This document shows, piece by piece, positions 17,793-26,690 of a stretch of 64,000 nt of DNA. The notes beneath the pieces are model-generated. The model was not told the DNA's origin, did no database searches, and was given only the letters and a program-made list of their open reading frames with translations. The stretch comes from Neobacillus sp. WH10 (GTDB taxonomy: Bacteria > Bacillota > Bacilli > Bacillales > Cytobacillaceae), in contig NZ_CP126110.1 of NCBI RefSeq assembly GCF_030123405.1, forward strand, positions 5,524,298 through 5,588,297. Reading direction: 5' to 3'. A program made the translations under genes and the position numbers. Numbering within the stretch: position 1 is the first letter of the stretch; each line of letters starts with the position of its first letter.

Positions 17793-18003
17793 AAATAGAA
17801 AGGGGTATTTTTTCTCGGCAATTTTTTATTATACGGGAATCTAAACCTCGAATTTCAGAGTTTTTTTGACTTAAAAAAAGGGGAATCGTTAAAGTTTGTG
17901 GATATAATAATAGGCTGTCGATGGTTTTTCGACAGCCTGAAAAGCCTTAACTCAAGTTATGGCTTTCGTTTGCAGTTACCAGTGAACCCACACCCTCTAA
18001 ATT
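17793..18003. other. gnt downstream region with terminator-like hairpin
   Basis: No gene seen. AGGCTGTCGA and TCGACAGCCT (17912-17938) form a perfect 10-bp stem about 120 bases beyond gntZ, a plausible terminator or repeat despite lacking a U tract. Confidence 0.5.
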
Positions 18004-18052
18004 CCGCCGTTACTTGTGATACGGCTCTCCGTAACGCATCTAAATGAGGTTT
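18004..18052 (-). repeat. rlmH-end attachment-site copy 4 with element end
   Basis: The core 18010-18030 reads G-E-P-Y-H-K-stop on the minus strand. On the plus-strand right side, CATC is followed by the inverted end TAAATGAGGTTT (18041-18052). Same orientation as rlmH. Confidence 0.8.
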
Positions 18053-18235
18053 AACCTTTTTTTACTAAAATGAATTTACTAGAAATTCAATAAAGAACAG
18101 TACTAATAAAAATCCTATTTCCCTTTTAAAGTATTTCCAACATTCCGAAATCCCTATCTTTTCTGAGTGTACGAAAATAAAGAGTAACTGGCAACTGGCC
18201 AAGCTCAAAATAATTTGGGTTTTAACTAGCACTGC
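18053..18235. other. Gene-free segment inside element 18.0-20.5 kb
   Basis: No supported gene or clear signal. It lies between the element end and the 3' end of the WYL regulator gene. Confidence 0.5.
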
Positions 18236-19198
18236 TTATGGGCAAAATAAGAATAATCTCTCTTGTATACCTTCTAAGACTTCTTCTGGAACTTCCCTGA
18301 CCTTGATATCCCCACCTAGGAAAAGTAGCCAATTTGTTATTTCGGTCAATTCTTCAGAATTATTAGCATTGATAAAAGTCTTTAGAATGGCTGTGGTTTG
18401 GTAAGGATTCGTATAGGAAATTGAAACTTTTAAAGGATGGTATTTTTTGAACTGGGCAATCGCCTTTGGACCAAGTTCAAGAACAAGGTTAATTACTTCT
18501 TCCTGCTTACTTAATTTTGCTAAAATCTTTTTCTTACTTAATCTTTTTTTCGTAGAGTCTGGTTTGACATTGGTGAGATTGTCGACAGGGAAAATCTTTC
18601 TCTTTTCATCCTTTAAGTCAAAACCTTCAATCAGCCAAAGACTTTTTTCACGATAAAGGTGCAAGAGATAAATTGGATAAGACTTTATTACCTTCTCTTC
18701 TTCGATGGTAATCAATAAATAGCTATCCAAAAGAAGGAATTGGATGAGTTTTTCTAACATGGGATGGGGGAGGTCTGACAGATCAAGTAGGTCGGGATTA
18801 TTCGGATTGGTCCCTTCAAAAAGCAAGATTCGATTTAAAAGAACAAGGTCATCTTGCTGGTTTTCTGAGATGAGGCCTAGTAATTTTTCAGCTAAAGACT
18901 GACGACTCTTTAGATAAGGGAGTTGTTGATTTCTTGTGGCCATAAAGGCAATAAAAAGAGCTTTAATCTCATTATCAGTAAAGCGAACAGTGGGCAGGAC
19001 AGAGTTGTTCATGACAAAATAACCCCCATCCCTTCCAACTTCAGCAACAAGTGGCATCCCCATGGCTTCAATTTCTCTGATATCTCTAATAGCTGTCGAA
19101 CGAGAGATGTTAAATTCTCGCATGATTTCAGAAATCGTAAAGTGGGAGCGGTTGTTGATATATCGCATAATGATATTAATCCGTTCAACTTTTTTCAT
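18236..19198 (-). CDS. YafY-type HTH/WYL-domain transcriptional regulator
   Basis: Regulator of 320 residues. The N-terminal HTH_11/DeoR-like winged helix (HFTISEIMREFNISRSTAIR, about 18-37) is followed by a WYL-type ligand domain (about 140-215, containing YPIYLLHLYREKSLWLIEGF) and a WCX-like C-terminal region. AGGAGGT precedes ATG 19198. It is divergent from the GyrI-like gene about 110 bases away, a common pairing in which the WYL protein controls the neighbour. It sits inside an attachment-bounded segment. Confidence 0.85.
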   Translation of the reverse strand: MKKVERINIIMRYINNRSHFTISEIMREFNISRSTAIRDIREIEAMGMPLVAEVGRDGGYFVMNNSVLPTVRFTDNEIKALFIAFMATRNQQLPYLKSRQSLAEKLLGLISENQQDDLVLLNRILLFEGTNPNNPDLLDLSDLPHPMLEKLIQFLLLDSYLLITIEEEKVIKSYPIYLLHLYREKSLWLIEGFDLKDEKRKIFPVDNLTNVKPDSTKKRLSKKKILAKLSKQEEVINLVLELGPKAIAQFKKYHPLKVSISYTNPYQTTAILKTFINANNSEELTEITNWLLFLGGDIKVREVPEEVLEGIQERLFLFCP

Positions 19199-19308
19199 CG
19201 GGACCTCCTAAACAGTATCATTTTTTGACATGATTTAAGGCTATTATAAACTCATCAAGTGAAAAGATAAATCATTTGATTAATTTAAAAAAGAGGTAGG
19301 TTTTGAAT

Positions 19309-19788
19309 ATGGCAGATTATACCCTTGAAGAAAAAGACAGTTTTACCGTTTTAGGTATTGGAACTGAGCTTAAGAGCGATTACACAGACTATGCTGGCAT
19401 AAACAAGGAAAAGGCAGACTTTTGGTCAGCCGTCAAACAAGATGGAAGGCTTAGCATGTTAAAAGCCGTAGCCACAAATGACTACATTTTTACCGTAAAT
19501 GAAGCCGTGAATAACAAGATGATGCATTATGCTGGCGTCATGACAGAGGCATCATTACCAGAAGCATCCAGAGTGATTCAATTTCCTAAAGGAGAATACC
19601 TGGTTGTAAAAGGGGAAGCAGCGACGGCTGGTGAATTGAGTAATATGCTTACTGGTATTGCCTTTGGTCAAGTCTTGCCAGAAGCAAAGAATTTTGCCTA
19701 TGTTGGCGGACCAAATACGTCGGTTGAGATGGGGCAGCGAAACGGCTTAGTATTTGGTGAAATGTGGATTCCGGTTGTTAGGAAATAA
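19309..19788 (+). CDS. GyrI-like/effector-binding domain protein
   Basis: Protein of 159 residues consisting of one GyrI-like (AraC effector-binding) domain. It begins MADYTLEEKDSFTVLGIGTE, the usual YTLE..SFTVLGIG opening, and ends FGEMWIPV, the typical FxxWIPV close. Such proteins bind small hydrophobic or cationic ligands; some hydrolyse or sequester toxic compounds. AAGAGGTAGG precedes ATG 19309; a TTG at 19303 is less likely. The next gene follows closely and is probably co-transcribed. Confidence 0.85.
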   Translation: MADYTLEEKDSFTVLGIGTELKSDYTDYAGINKEKADFWSAVKQDGRLSMLKAVATNDYIFTVNEAVNNKMMHYAGVMTEASLPEASRVIQFPKGEYLVVKGEAATAGELSNMLTGIAFGQVLPEAKNFAYVGGPNTSVEMGQRNGLVFGEMWIPVVRK

Positions 19789-19804
19789 AGAAATAAAAGG
19801 AGAG

Positions 19805-20275
19805 ATGGAATTGTCCTATACCGTTGATTTTAAAAATGTGTCTACAGTTGGTTTAGAGCCTTCACCTGTAGTAGAAGCGCTTGCTGGTTTACGTGCTAAT
19901 GAAGCCCGTTACTTTATGAACAAATACAAACATGAATTTACGGTTGTACCAGCTAGCGAGTCCTGCGAGACCCTTGATTATGTGAACCGAATTTTGAAAG
20001 AAGAACGTGATATTGAGTTTGCGGCCAAACCTTTAGAAACGTCACGTTTTCAAGTGGAAAATATCAAAATGGCCTACGTCTTTTATGAGGATGGTCTTTC
20101 GGTTAACGTCATGTATACGGTTGATGACCCTAAGAAGCGGGCCGTTGGTTTTAAGCTTTCTGAGGGGATGGAGGTACCAAAGGAGCTAGAAGGAAAGTTT
20201 AAGTTTGCTAGGCAGAAGTCGAAACTAGCTGGAACAATTCGGGGCTCGTATTTTGTAATTAAAGGAGAATATTAA
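19805..20275 (+). CDS. Uncharacterised protein co-transcribed with the GyrI-like gene
   Basis: About 156 residues. I do not recognise the family. The protein is soluble and mixed alpha/beta, without a signal peptide or membrane helix. Distinctive segments are VVEALAGLRANEARYFMNKY, KEERDIEFAAKPLETSRF and FVIKGEY at the end. The start is uncertain: ATG 19805 lies only 2 bases from AGGAG, whereas TTG 19811 has ideal spacing. It begins 17-23 bases after the GyrI-like gene, so the two probably function together under the divergent WYL regulator. Confidence 0.65.
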   Translation: MELSYTVDFKNVSTVGLEPSPVVEALAGLRANEARYFMNKYKHEFTVVPASESCETLDYVNRILKEERDIEFAAKPLETSRFQVENIKMAYVFYEDGLSVNVMYTVDDPKKRAVGFKLSEGMEVPKELEGKFKFARQKSKLAGTIRGSYFVIKGEY

Positions 20276-20415
20276 AGTAAGCAAAAGCGCAAGTGGAGGA
20301 ATTTAGCCATTTTTTGTATTTGGTCATTCTTTTTCTTCATTTGGATAAGGAAATCCTGATTGAGCAAAAACAACCATCCATGCAACAAATGTTCATCTAG
20401 GGATTCAAATAACAA

Positions 20416-20458
20416 AACAGCACCTCTCCACCAAATTAAAGGGTGCTGTTACTTTTTT
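20416..20458 (+). terminator. Rho-independent terminator after the GyrI-like operon
   Basis: AACAGCACC and GGTGCTGTT form a 9-bp stem, followed by ACTTTTTT. It lies just before the rlmH-end copy at 20464. Confidence 0.75.
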
Positions 20459-20463
20459 CGCAA

Positions 20464-20496
20464 AAACCTCATTTACTTATGATACGGTTCACCTCT
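20464..20496 (-). repeat. rlmH-end attachment-site copy 3 with element end
   Basis: The minus strand 20473-20496 reads R-G-E-P-Y-H-K-stop, using AGA, GGT and TAT where rlmH uses CGA, GGG and TAC. The plus-strand left side is the inverted end AAACCTCATTTA (20464-20475), identical to the sequence at rlmH itself. Confidence 0.85.
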
Positions 20497-20727
20497 TTAG
20501 GTATAGAAGGAACGTTAAATAAAGGTATTTTACCTGACCCGTATAACAGTTTACGCGCATTAGTAGATAAAGATTTGAGAACTCAAGTCATAAAAGCAAA
20601 TCAGACTTCGGAAAACCTAAGGAAATCAAATGTAACAGGGCAAGGGCATGAATATTGGATAGATGCTTCAACCGATTTTTCTCAGCAAGAACCAGATGCT
20701 TTGATAAAATATTTACTAACATTGTAA
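20478..20727 (+). pseudogene. C-terminal gene fragment fused to the attachment site
   Basis: An 82-codon frame whose only ATG lies inside the attachment core, so it looks like the tail of a gene cut by integration. The sequence includes GIEGTLNKGILPDPYNSL, GHEYWIDASTDF and a C-terminal ALIKYLLTL. An alpha/beta-hydrolase tail is conceivable, but I do not recognise it with confidence. A terminator follows at once. Confidence 0.45.
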
Positions 20728-20737
20728 TAAGCCATTA

Positions 20738-20785
20738 AAAAAAGGCCAGACCCAACGAAATAAATCAATAGGAGACTGGCCTTTT
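20738..20785. terminator. Bidirectional terminator
   Basis: AAAAAGGCCAG and CTGGCCTTTT form a stem between the fragment and the convergent ABC permease gene, with A and T runs suited to both directions. Confidence 0.8.
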
Positions 20786-20802
20786 AATTCACCGCTAATA
20801 AC

Positions 20803-21660
20803 TTAACTAATATCTTTCCGAGAAAACTTACGAATAGCAAGAAATAAGAATCCTAACATGTATAACCCAATGTAGACAAACATCCAGACGCTCGATGGTT
20901 CACCACTACCTGACATACTTGCACCTGACATTACATTCCCAGCAATTTGTGAATTAGGAACCATTACTCGCTCCATCGTACTGTAAATCGTTTGGAAAGG
21001 TGAAATTAGACTAATGAAAATCCCAGTTCCAATAATTGAATTTTTATTCAAGAACTGCCCAATCATTTCAACCATGCCACCTACATTTCCGAGGATGTAG
21101 ATAAAAATGATTAAAATCCCGTTCGGTACTGCTTTCATAGTAACAGAACCAAAGATCGTGAGGCACAGAATCGCGATCGGAAGCAATAAATAGAGCATCC
21201 ACCCAAGTAAGATTTGTGAAAAATTCAAACTAGTAAATGTGCTTAATCCAAATGCAGCTCCGATTACAAGAATTAGTATGAAAAGAATGGTTGCATAAGC
21301 GCAGGCAATTAGCACAAGTCCAAAGAACTTACCAAGAACATACTCGTATCGACGTATCGGACGTGAAAGAACACCCTGAATCAGCCCAGTTTCCATCTCT
21401 GTTGAAATCGTTCCAGAACCAAGCATAATCGTTAAAAGTGCGATTAGCATTGCTGAAAATTGAAATCCCATTTTTGATACCATTTGAAGGGCAAACAATC
21501 TAAACTGGTCTACCGTCATCCCATGAGTAATAGATGAATTCGGAAAATAATTGACCATGATTGCCCAAAATATTAAGTATAAACCTGTAACAATTCCCAT
21601 AACGATAAACGTTTTTTTACGAATTGCTTCTTGTAAAGTTGAGGTAAGAATTGCTAAGAT
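20803..21660 (-). CDS. ABC-2 type transporter permease (non-standard start codon)
   Basis: Membrane permease of about 286 residues with six helices, partner of the adjacent ATPase. The first ATG in frame is 21600, but the frame upstream reads ILAILTSTLQEAIRKKTFIV, which is the normal cytosolic N-terminus of such permeases. It lies 6 bases behind a strong GGAGGG ribosome site and starts with ATC at 21658-21660 where ATG is expected. Either ATC is used, or the ATG was mutated and expression is weak or starts at 21600. It overlaps the ATPase stop. Confidence 0.75.
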   Translation of the reverse strand: MLAILTSTLQEAIRKKTFIVMGIVTGLYLIFWAIMVNYFPNSSITHGMTVDQFRLFALQMVSKMGFQFSAMLIALLTIMLGSGTISTEMETGLIQGVLSRPIRRYEYVLGKFFGLVLIACAYATILFILILVIGAAFGLSTFTSLNFSQILLGWMLYLLLPIAILCLTIFGSVTMKAVPNGILIIFIYILGNVGGMVEMIGQFLNKNSIIGTGIFISLISPFQTIYSTMERVMVPNSQIAGNVMSGASMSGSGEPSSVWMFVYIGLYMLGFLFLAIRKFSRKDIS

Positions 21661-22601
21661 GGGAATCCCTCCTCACTTTGGTGAACAAAGCTAGTTGCTT
21701 CTTTCTTTGACTCACCAACTATATTCATAAATGCTGTTTCCAACGTTTCACGATGTGGTGTTAGTTCGTACAATGATGCTCCACCTGATATGAGTTTCTC
21801 TGAAATAAATGGGATATCTTCGGAACTATTTATTGTAACTGTCCAATTACTATCTTCAAGTTTTTGAAATGAAGGATATTGGTTTTGAATTTTTGCCAAC
21901 AATTCATTAGAAATACCTTTAGCGCAAACAGTTAATGTAATTTTATCCATTAATAACTCCTTCATAGGTGCAGATTTCACGACTGTACCTTTATGGATAA
22001 TAGTCACGCTATCACAAACCGCTTCTACTTCGCTCAGTAGATGACTATTTAGAAAAACGGTAGTGCCTTCGTTTCTCAAGGCAATAATGATATCCCTTAC
22101 AGCTTTCCGACCAATTGGATCAAGTGCGGAAGTAGGCTCATCGAGAAAAAGCAATTGAGGATTTGGTAGCAACGCACAGGCAAGGCCAATGCGCTGCTGC
22201 ATTCCTTTACTGTAGGACCCGACTTTGTACTTTTCTTGTCCTTCTAATCCAACTAACTTCAGTACTCGCTTAATTTGATCGTTTTTATTCTTCAGCTTAA
22301 TAAGTTGTGCATGGAAATTTAGTAAATCCAGTCCAGTCATCCAGTCTTGATATCGAAAAAGTTCGGGCAAATACCCCAGTCTTTCTCTAGCTGAGACATC
22401 TCCAAGTGGTTTTCCAAGTATCGTGCCACTTCCTGACGTCGGGAACACAAGCCCTGTTAACATTTTAATACAAGTGCTTTTACCTGCTCCGTTTCTACCA
22501 AGAAACCCATAGACTTGTCCTTCTTCTACAGCAAGATTAATTCGATCACAAGCGATCTTATTTCCATACTTTTTGGTAAGATCAACTGTTTCGATGATCA
22601 T
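21654..22601 (-). CDS. ABC transporter ATP-binding protein
   Basis: ATPase of 315 residues with Walker A GRNGAGKST (about 35-43), the signature YSKGMQQRIGLACALL (about 129-144), Walker B LLFLDEPTSALD and an H-loop in NSHLLSEVE. The roughly 90-residue C-terminal extension is of the DrrA/CcmA exporter class. It follows the 345-residue exported-protein gene directly and precedes the permease, so it powers an ABC-2 exporter. The substrate may be a lipid, peptide or drug. Confidence 0.92.
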   Translation of the reverse strand: MIIETVDLTKKYGNKIACDRINLAVEEGQVYGFLGRNGAGKSTCIKMLTGLVFPTSGSGTILGKPLGDVSARERLGYLPELFRYQDWMTGLDLLNFHAQLIKLKNKNDQIKRVLKLVGLEGQEKYKVGSYSKGMQQRIGLACALLPNPQLLFLDEPTSALDPIGRKAVRDIIIALRNEGTTVFLNSHLLSEVEAVCDSVTIIHKGTVVKSAPMKELLMDKITLTVCAKGISNELLAKIQNQYPSFQKLEDSNWTVTINSSEDIPFISEKLISGGASLYELTPHRETLETAFMNIVGESKKEATSFVHQSEEGFPS

Positions 22602-23635
22602 TAACGTACACTCCTTGCAATTTCAGAAAGCTTTGCATCCGATTTATTACCAATTAAGCCATATAAGTTTCCATCTTTTGTCCAAAGCAAGATTGATGCA
22701 TTATCCATATTCGGCATTTCTTTCAAAGCCTTATGATGTGCTTCTTTCAGTGCTGCAAATTTTGCTTCACCATATTTTGCAATAAATTTTTTATTCATTT
22801 CATCTACTTTTGCTTGATGATCTGCTGGTAATGATGCGTCCTTCTTCACTTCCTGGTGTTTGTATGAATCATTCATTTTCATACCTTCTGGCATATTACC
22901 AGTTAATGATTTTAAATCAGACAAAGTGTAGATATAACCACTTTTTCCGCCTAAATCCACTTCTCTCCCAAACCCTTGAAGGACAGGAAGATAGATGTCA
23001 GTACTGTTTTCTTCAATGTCAGACAATTCACTATGTAAATGTGAAGGTATTAAAGGTAGATTTAACATCACATCACGCAGTTCATTTTTAGCTGCTTTTG
23101 GTCCATCTAAATATGATTTCTGTGTCGCGAAAAATAGCATGTCATCGTACTGAACAAACGCAGCGGCAGAAGATTTCATGTTCAGTTCAACATTGTTCAA
23201 TTTGTTTGAGAGTTTTTTAGGACTTTTTAGAGCAGTTAACATTTCGTTTGCAGCATCTACGTTTACAATGAATTTCATTTCACTAGCATCCATCGCTGAA
23301 ATTTTCGGATTTTGCGATTCAAATGCTTTTGGTAAACGTAATTTGAATGCTTCAAATTCTTCAGCAGCTTTCAATTGCTTCATTTCAGGTTTCGGTTCAG
23401 AAACAACATTGATTACCGGCTCGTGGCTAAACATTTGGCCTTTTAAATCCTCTTTCAATTGAGAGAATGTTTGCATGCCTTCTTGAATATCAGCCATACT
23501 AATTTCAATAGTTTTGACATTACTTACGCGGAAAATAGACAAAGCATCCAGTGCGAAAGATTGTACTGGTTTAACGAATGCAACTGAGGCAACTGCAACA
23601 GTAATCACACCAATAATAAAGATATTTCTTTTCAT
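22601..23635 (-). CDS. Membrane-anchored extracytoplasmic protein of unknown function
   Basis: About 344 residues. An N-terminal hydrophobic helix (NIFIIGVITVAVASVAFV, about 4-21) without a lipobox is followed by a long polar, lysine-rich outer domain. I do not recognise the family. ATG 23635 lies behind AGAAGGGAG; a longer frame from 23668 would translate that ribosome site and is rejected. It sits between the sensor kinase and the ABC ATPase on the same strand, so it may be a sensor accessory or substrate-binding partner of the exporter. Confidence 0.7.
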   Translation of the reverse strand: MKRNIFIIGVITVAVASVAFVKPVQSFALDALSIFRVSNVKTIEISMADIQEGMQTFSQLKEDLKGQMFSHEPVINVVSEPKPEMKQLKAAEEFEAFKLRLPKAFESQNPKISAMDASEMKFIVNVDAANEMLTALKSPKKLSNKLNNVELNMKSSAAAFVQYDDMLFFATQKSYLDGPKAAKNELRDVMLNLPLIPSHLHSELSDIEENSTDIYLPVLQGFGREVDLGGKSGYIYTLSDLKSLTGNMPEGMKMNDSYKHQEVKKDASLPADHQAKVDEMNKKFIAKYGEAKFAALKEAHHKALKEMPNMDNASILLWTKDGNLYGLIGNKSDAKLSEIARSVR

Positions 23636-23729
23636 CTTTAGTAGCTCCCTTCTACCTTTTTTATTCACATTATTTATACAGTAAGATTATGACCTCAATA
23701 TGACTTGTCCTTAACATTTCTAGTCCACT

Positions 23730-24785
23730 TTATTCATTATGCACCGGTAGATTCACTTCAAAGGTTGTCCCTCTGCCGAGTTCGCTGATAAACTTAATAT
23801 CTCCCCCACAAATTTCGACGATTTTTTTCACTATGGCAAGCCCTAGACCACTTCCCTCTTTCGAATGTGACTTATCAGCTTGAAAGAATTTTTCATAAAT
23901 ACGGACCTGATTTTGTTTGCTAATACCGATTCCTTGGTCTTTTATTTCCACATAGATATGGCTCGGAAATTTCTTCGCTTTGATAAAAATTTGTCCCATT
24001 TCTGTTGAAAATTTTATCGCATTCTCAATCAAATTCAGCCAAATTTGTTGGATTAGTGCTTCATCGCCTGTAAAGGTAATTGAATCCAAATCAATATTAA
24101 GCACTAAGTTTTTCCTCGACCATTTTTCTTCTAATAGAACGATTGTTTTTCGAATTTGTTCATCAAGGGAAAAGGGTTTTACACTTTCAGGTATCAATTG
24201 GTGGTCCAGCTTCGTAAGTCGCAACATATTAGAGCTCAAATGACTTAAGCGCTTTGTTTCTTCAATAATGATATTTGTATAGGTTTGGAAGTTCTCATCC
24301 GATAAATTTTTATCCTGCAACAGCTCTGCAAAACCCTGAATGGAAGCAATCGGGGTTTTGAATTCATGCGACACATTACTAATAAAGTCTTTTCGGAGAT
24401 ATTCCATATTGTTTAGCTCTTGTGTCATCATGTTAAAATTTTTTGCTAATGTACCAATTTCATCGTCACTTTGCTGCATTACTTTGATTGAGAAATTACC
24501 CTTTGAAACGGCTTTTGCTGCTTCGCTAATTCGGATAATTGGCCCAGTAATTTTTCGCATAGCAGTATATAATAGTGTACTTCCCAGTGCCATACAAAGG
24601 AAAAAAGACAGAAACATTAGACTACTGAAAATCTCGTGCGATTCTCGGATGTTCATGTTTTTGTCGAAGGAAACTAAGTACAAAATGGTTGTGATGGCAG
24701 TAGAAACAAAGCAAGAGAAAAACAGAATTCCAATAGCAATCAATGTCCCCTTTGCACGAATCGATTTCGAAATTTTACTCATCAT
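23730..24785 (-). CDS. Sensor histidine kinase (HAMP type)
   Basis: Kinase of 351 residues. Two N-terminal membrane helices enclose a short external loop, followed by a HAMP domain (about 70-125), the phosphoacceptor FISNVSHEFKTPIASIQGF (His near 142) and HATPase boxes NLIENAIKFS, DQGIGI and GSGLGLAIV. The short sensor loop suggests intramembrane sensing or sensing through a partner such as the ABC exporter. It overlaps the response regulator stop (ATGATGAGTAA region), so the two are translationally coupled. Confidence 0.92.
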   Translation of the reverse strand: MMSKISKSIRAKGTLIAIGILFFSCFVSTAITTILYLVSFDKNMNIRESHEIFSSLMFLSFFLCMALGSTLLYTAMRKITGPIIRISEAAKAVSKGNFSIKVMQQSDDEIGTLAKNFNMMTQELNNMEYLRKDFISNVSHEFKTPIASIQGFAELLQDKNLSDENFQTYTNIIIEETKRLSHLSSNMLRLTKLDHQLIPESVKPFSLDEQIRKTIVLLEEKWSRKNLVLNIDLDSITFTGDEALIQQIWLNLIENAIKFSTEMGQIFIKAKKFPSHIYVEIKDQGIGISKQNQVRIYEKFFQADKSHSKEGSGLGLAIVKKIVEICGGDIKFISELGRGTTFEVNLPVHNE

Positions 24786-25455
24786 CCATTTTCACCGCCT
24801 TATAACCGAGTCCCCGAATTGTTACAATTTTAAACTCGGGTCTGTTGTCAAATTTTTTACGCAGCTTTTTAATATGGCTATCCACTGTTCGTTCGTCTGA
24901 ATCAGAGTCCATTCCCCATATTTCAGACATCAGCTGCTCCCTTGTGAAGATTTGTTTTGGATAGCTGAGCAATTTAAAAAGTAAGAGAAACTCTTTTTTC
25001 GGCAATTCGACCGCTATGTCTGGGCCAGAAACTGTCAAAGTATCGTAGTCCAATACGATTTCTCCAATCAAAATTTTATGTTCATTCGTAATCTTGGCAC
25101 GTCTTAAAAGAGCTGCCACCCTAAGAATCATTTCATTCATGTCAATCGGCTTTACCATATAGTCATCGGTGCCCAAATGAAAGCCTCTTTCCTTGTCCTC
25201 AAAGCCTTCTTTAGCTGTCACTACTAGAATTGGCATATTGAAATTTGCTTCCCGAAGAGCTTCAATCAGTTCGAAGCCATCCATCTTAGGCATCATGATG
25301 TCACTGATCATCAAATCGACCTGAAAGCTCTCTAATAGGCGAAGTGCTTCTTGCCCATTTTCTGCTTGCAGCACTTTGTAACCGGCCCGCTCAAGTCGCG
25401 ATTTCATTAGAAGAAGTAAATTTTTATTGTCCTCGACTACTAAAATTTGAAACAT
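24775..25455 (-). CDS. OmpR/PhoB-family response regulator
   Basis: Regulator of 226 residues. The receiver domain has VVEDN at the N-terminus, phosphoacceptor LMISDIMMPKMDG and lysine DDYMVKPID. The C-terminal winged helix carries ELPKKEFLLLFKLL, EQLMSEIWGMDSDSDERTVD and TIRGLGYK. ATG 25455 follows AAAGGTTGG; a longer frame from 25497 is rejected. It heads the operon regulator - kinase - exported protein - ABC ATPase - permease, and probably controls that operon. Confidence 0.92.
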   Translation of the reverse strand: MFQILVVEDNKNLLLLMKSRLERAGYKVLQAENGQEALRLLESFQVDLMISDIMMPKMDGFELIEALREANFNMPILVVTAKEGFEDKERGFHLGTDDYMVKPIDMNEMILRVAALLRRAKITNEHKILIGEIVLDYDTLTVSGPDIAVELPKKEFLLLFKLLSYPKQIFTREQLMSEIWGMDSDSDERTVDSHIKKLRKKFDNRPEFKIVTIRGLGYKAVKMDDE

Positions 25456-25601
25456 ACGAAACCAACCTTTACTTGTTAATTTTATTGCTGCTATCATTTT
25501 TTTAATTTGAATATAAAATAGTCTACCAAAATTAGATGTACTCTTTATGACTTTTAAAATCTTTTCACAGAGATGTTGTTATTAGGCTAAAAGTTCATTG
25601 A

Positions 25602-26690
25602 TTACAGCCAATGCAAAGACTTATATCAGATGTTGATAAGGCTAAATTTCAAGCTGTACTTGTATGGAAAATTTCACGCCTTTCACGTAATATGTTGGAT
25701 ACTCTTGTGCTACTAGATAAGTTCGAAGAGTATGATGTGAAATTTATATCCTACTCTGAGAATTTTGATACATCGAGCCCAAACGGCAAACTGATCGTCC
25801 AACTGATGGCTTCGATTGCAGAAATGGAGCGAAATACACTTTCAGAAAACGTTAAGCTCGGAATGAAACAGAGGGCATTAGAAGGCTCCTGAAACGGTGG
25901 TTGTGTGTTTGGATACGACACGATTGAGAAGGAGCTTGTTATCAATCCGAAGGAAGCAGAAGTAGTGCTACTAATTTATCATCTATACTCCAATGGAAAA
26001 GGATTAAAAGCACTTGCTAACCACCTTAAAAAAGCAGGATACCAAACTAAACATAATCGTCAGTTTTCCATCAATGGTGTAGCAACAATCTTAGATAATG
26101 TTATTTATAACGGTAAAAATAGTTGGTTAAAAATTGAAAATTGGGATACGAAGCGGAGAAAAGGAAAGAATCCTAACCCAATCCTTGTAGAAGGACAGCA
26201 TGAGGCCACTATTTCAGATGAAGTTTACAGGATCGCTATTTAGAAGCATTCGAACAAAAAACCTTTCCTATAATGGTTTTCAAGAAAGGTTACAGAAGGT
26301 TTCTAATGAAAAAACAACGTTAGAACAAAAGAAAAACGAAATAACCGTACTTTTAAGCTCTTCTGATGCAAAAATTATTCAACCAGAACTAATCCAAATT
26401 CTCTTAGAACAATTTCTTTTAGTCTATAAACAAGCATCGAGAGACAGGCAAAAACATTTGCTCCAACTCTTACTTCAAAAAATTACAATTAAACATCCAA
26501 ATGGTCAATCACGTACGGTTGATACTATTGAAATCGAATTTGATTTTTCAGAGGTCAACATTTCCAAGACCTTTACACTTATCCACATGTTGTATCGAAA
26601 AACGGATAATGAAGATAGCTATTCACAGCCAATACCCGCTTCTGACAACAAAATACCACCTTATTTACAACTTTTTTTGCCTCTATTTGT
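25602..26690 (+). pseudogene. Decayed large serine recombinase (integrase) next to an attachment site
   Basis: The frame opens mid-catalytic-domain (QRLISDVDKAKFQAVLVWKI, SRLSRNMLDTLVLLD, IAEMERNTLSENVKLGMKQR). The N-terminal catalytic serine is missing. A TGA at 25890-25892 replaces the tryptophan expected before NGG. The recombinase domain then continues in the same frame (GYDTIEKELVINPKEAEVVL) to about 26225. A deletion and frame change remove the zinc ribbon, and the coiled-coil C-terminus continues to about 26590. The gene ends at the attachment copy at 26.68 kb, as integrases of such elements do. Confidence 0.85.

Noticed and set aside
20803..25497. Bacteriocin or lantibiotic gene cluster
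   Set aside because: No precursor peptide or modification enzyme is visible near the two-component/ABC operon.
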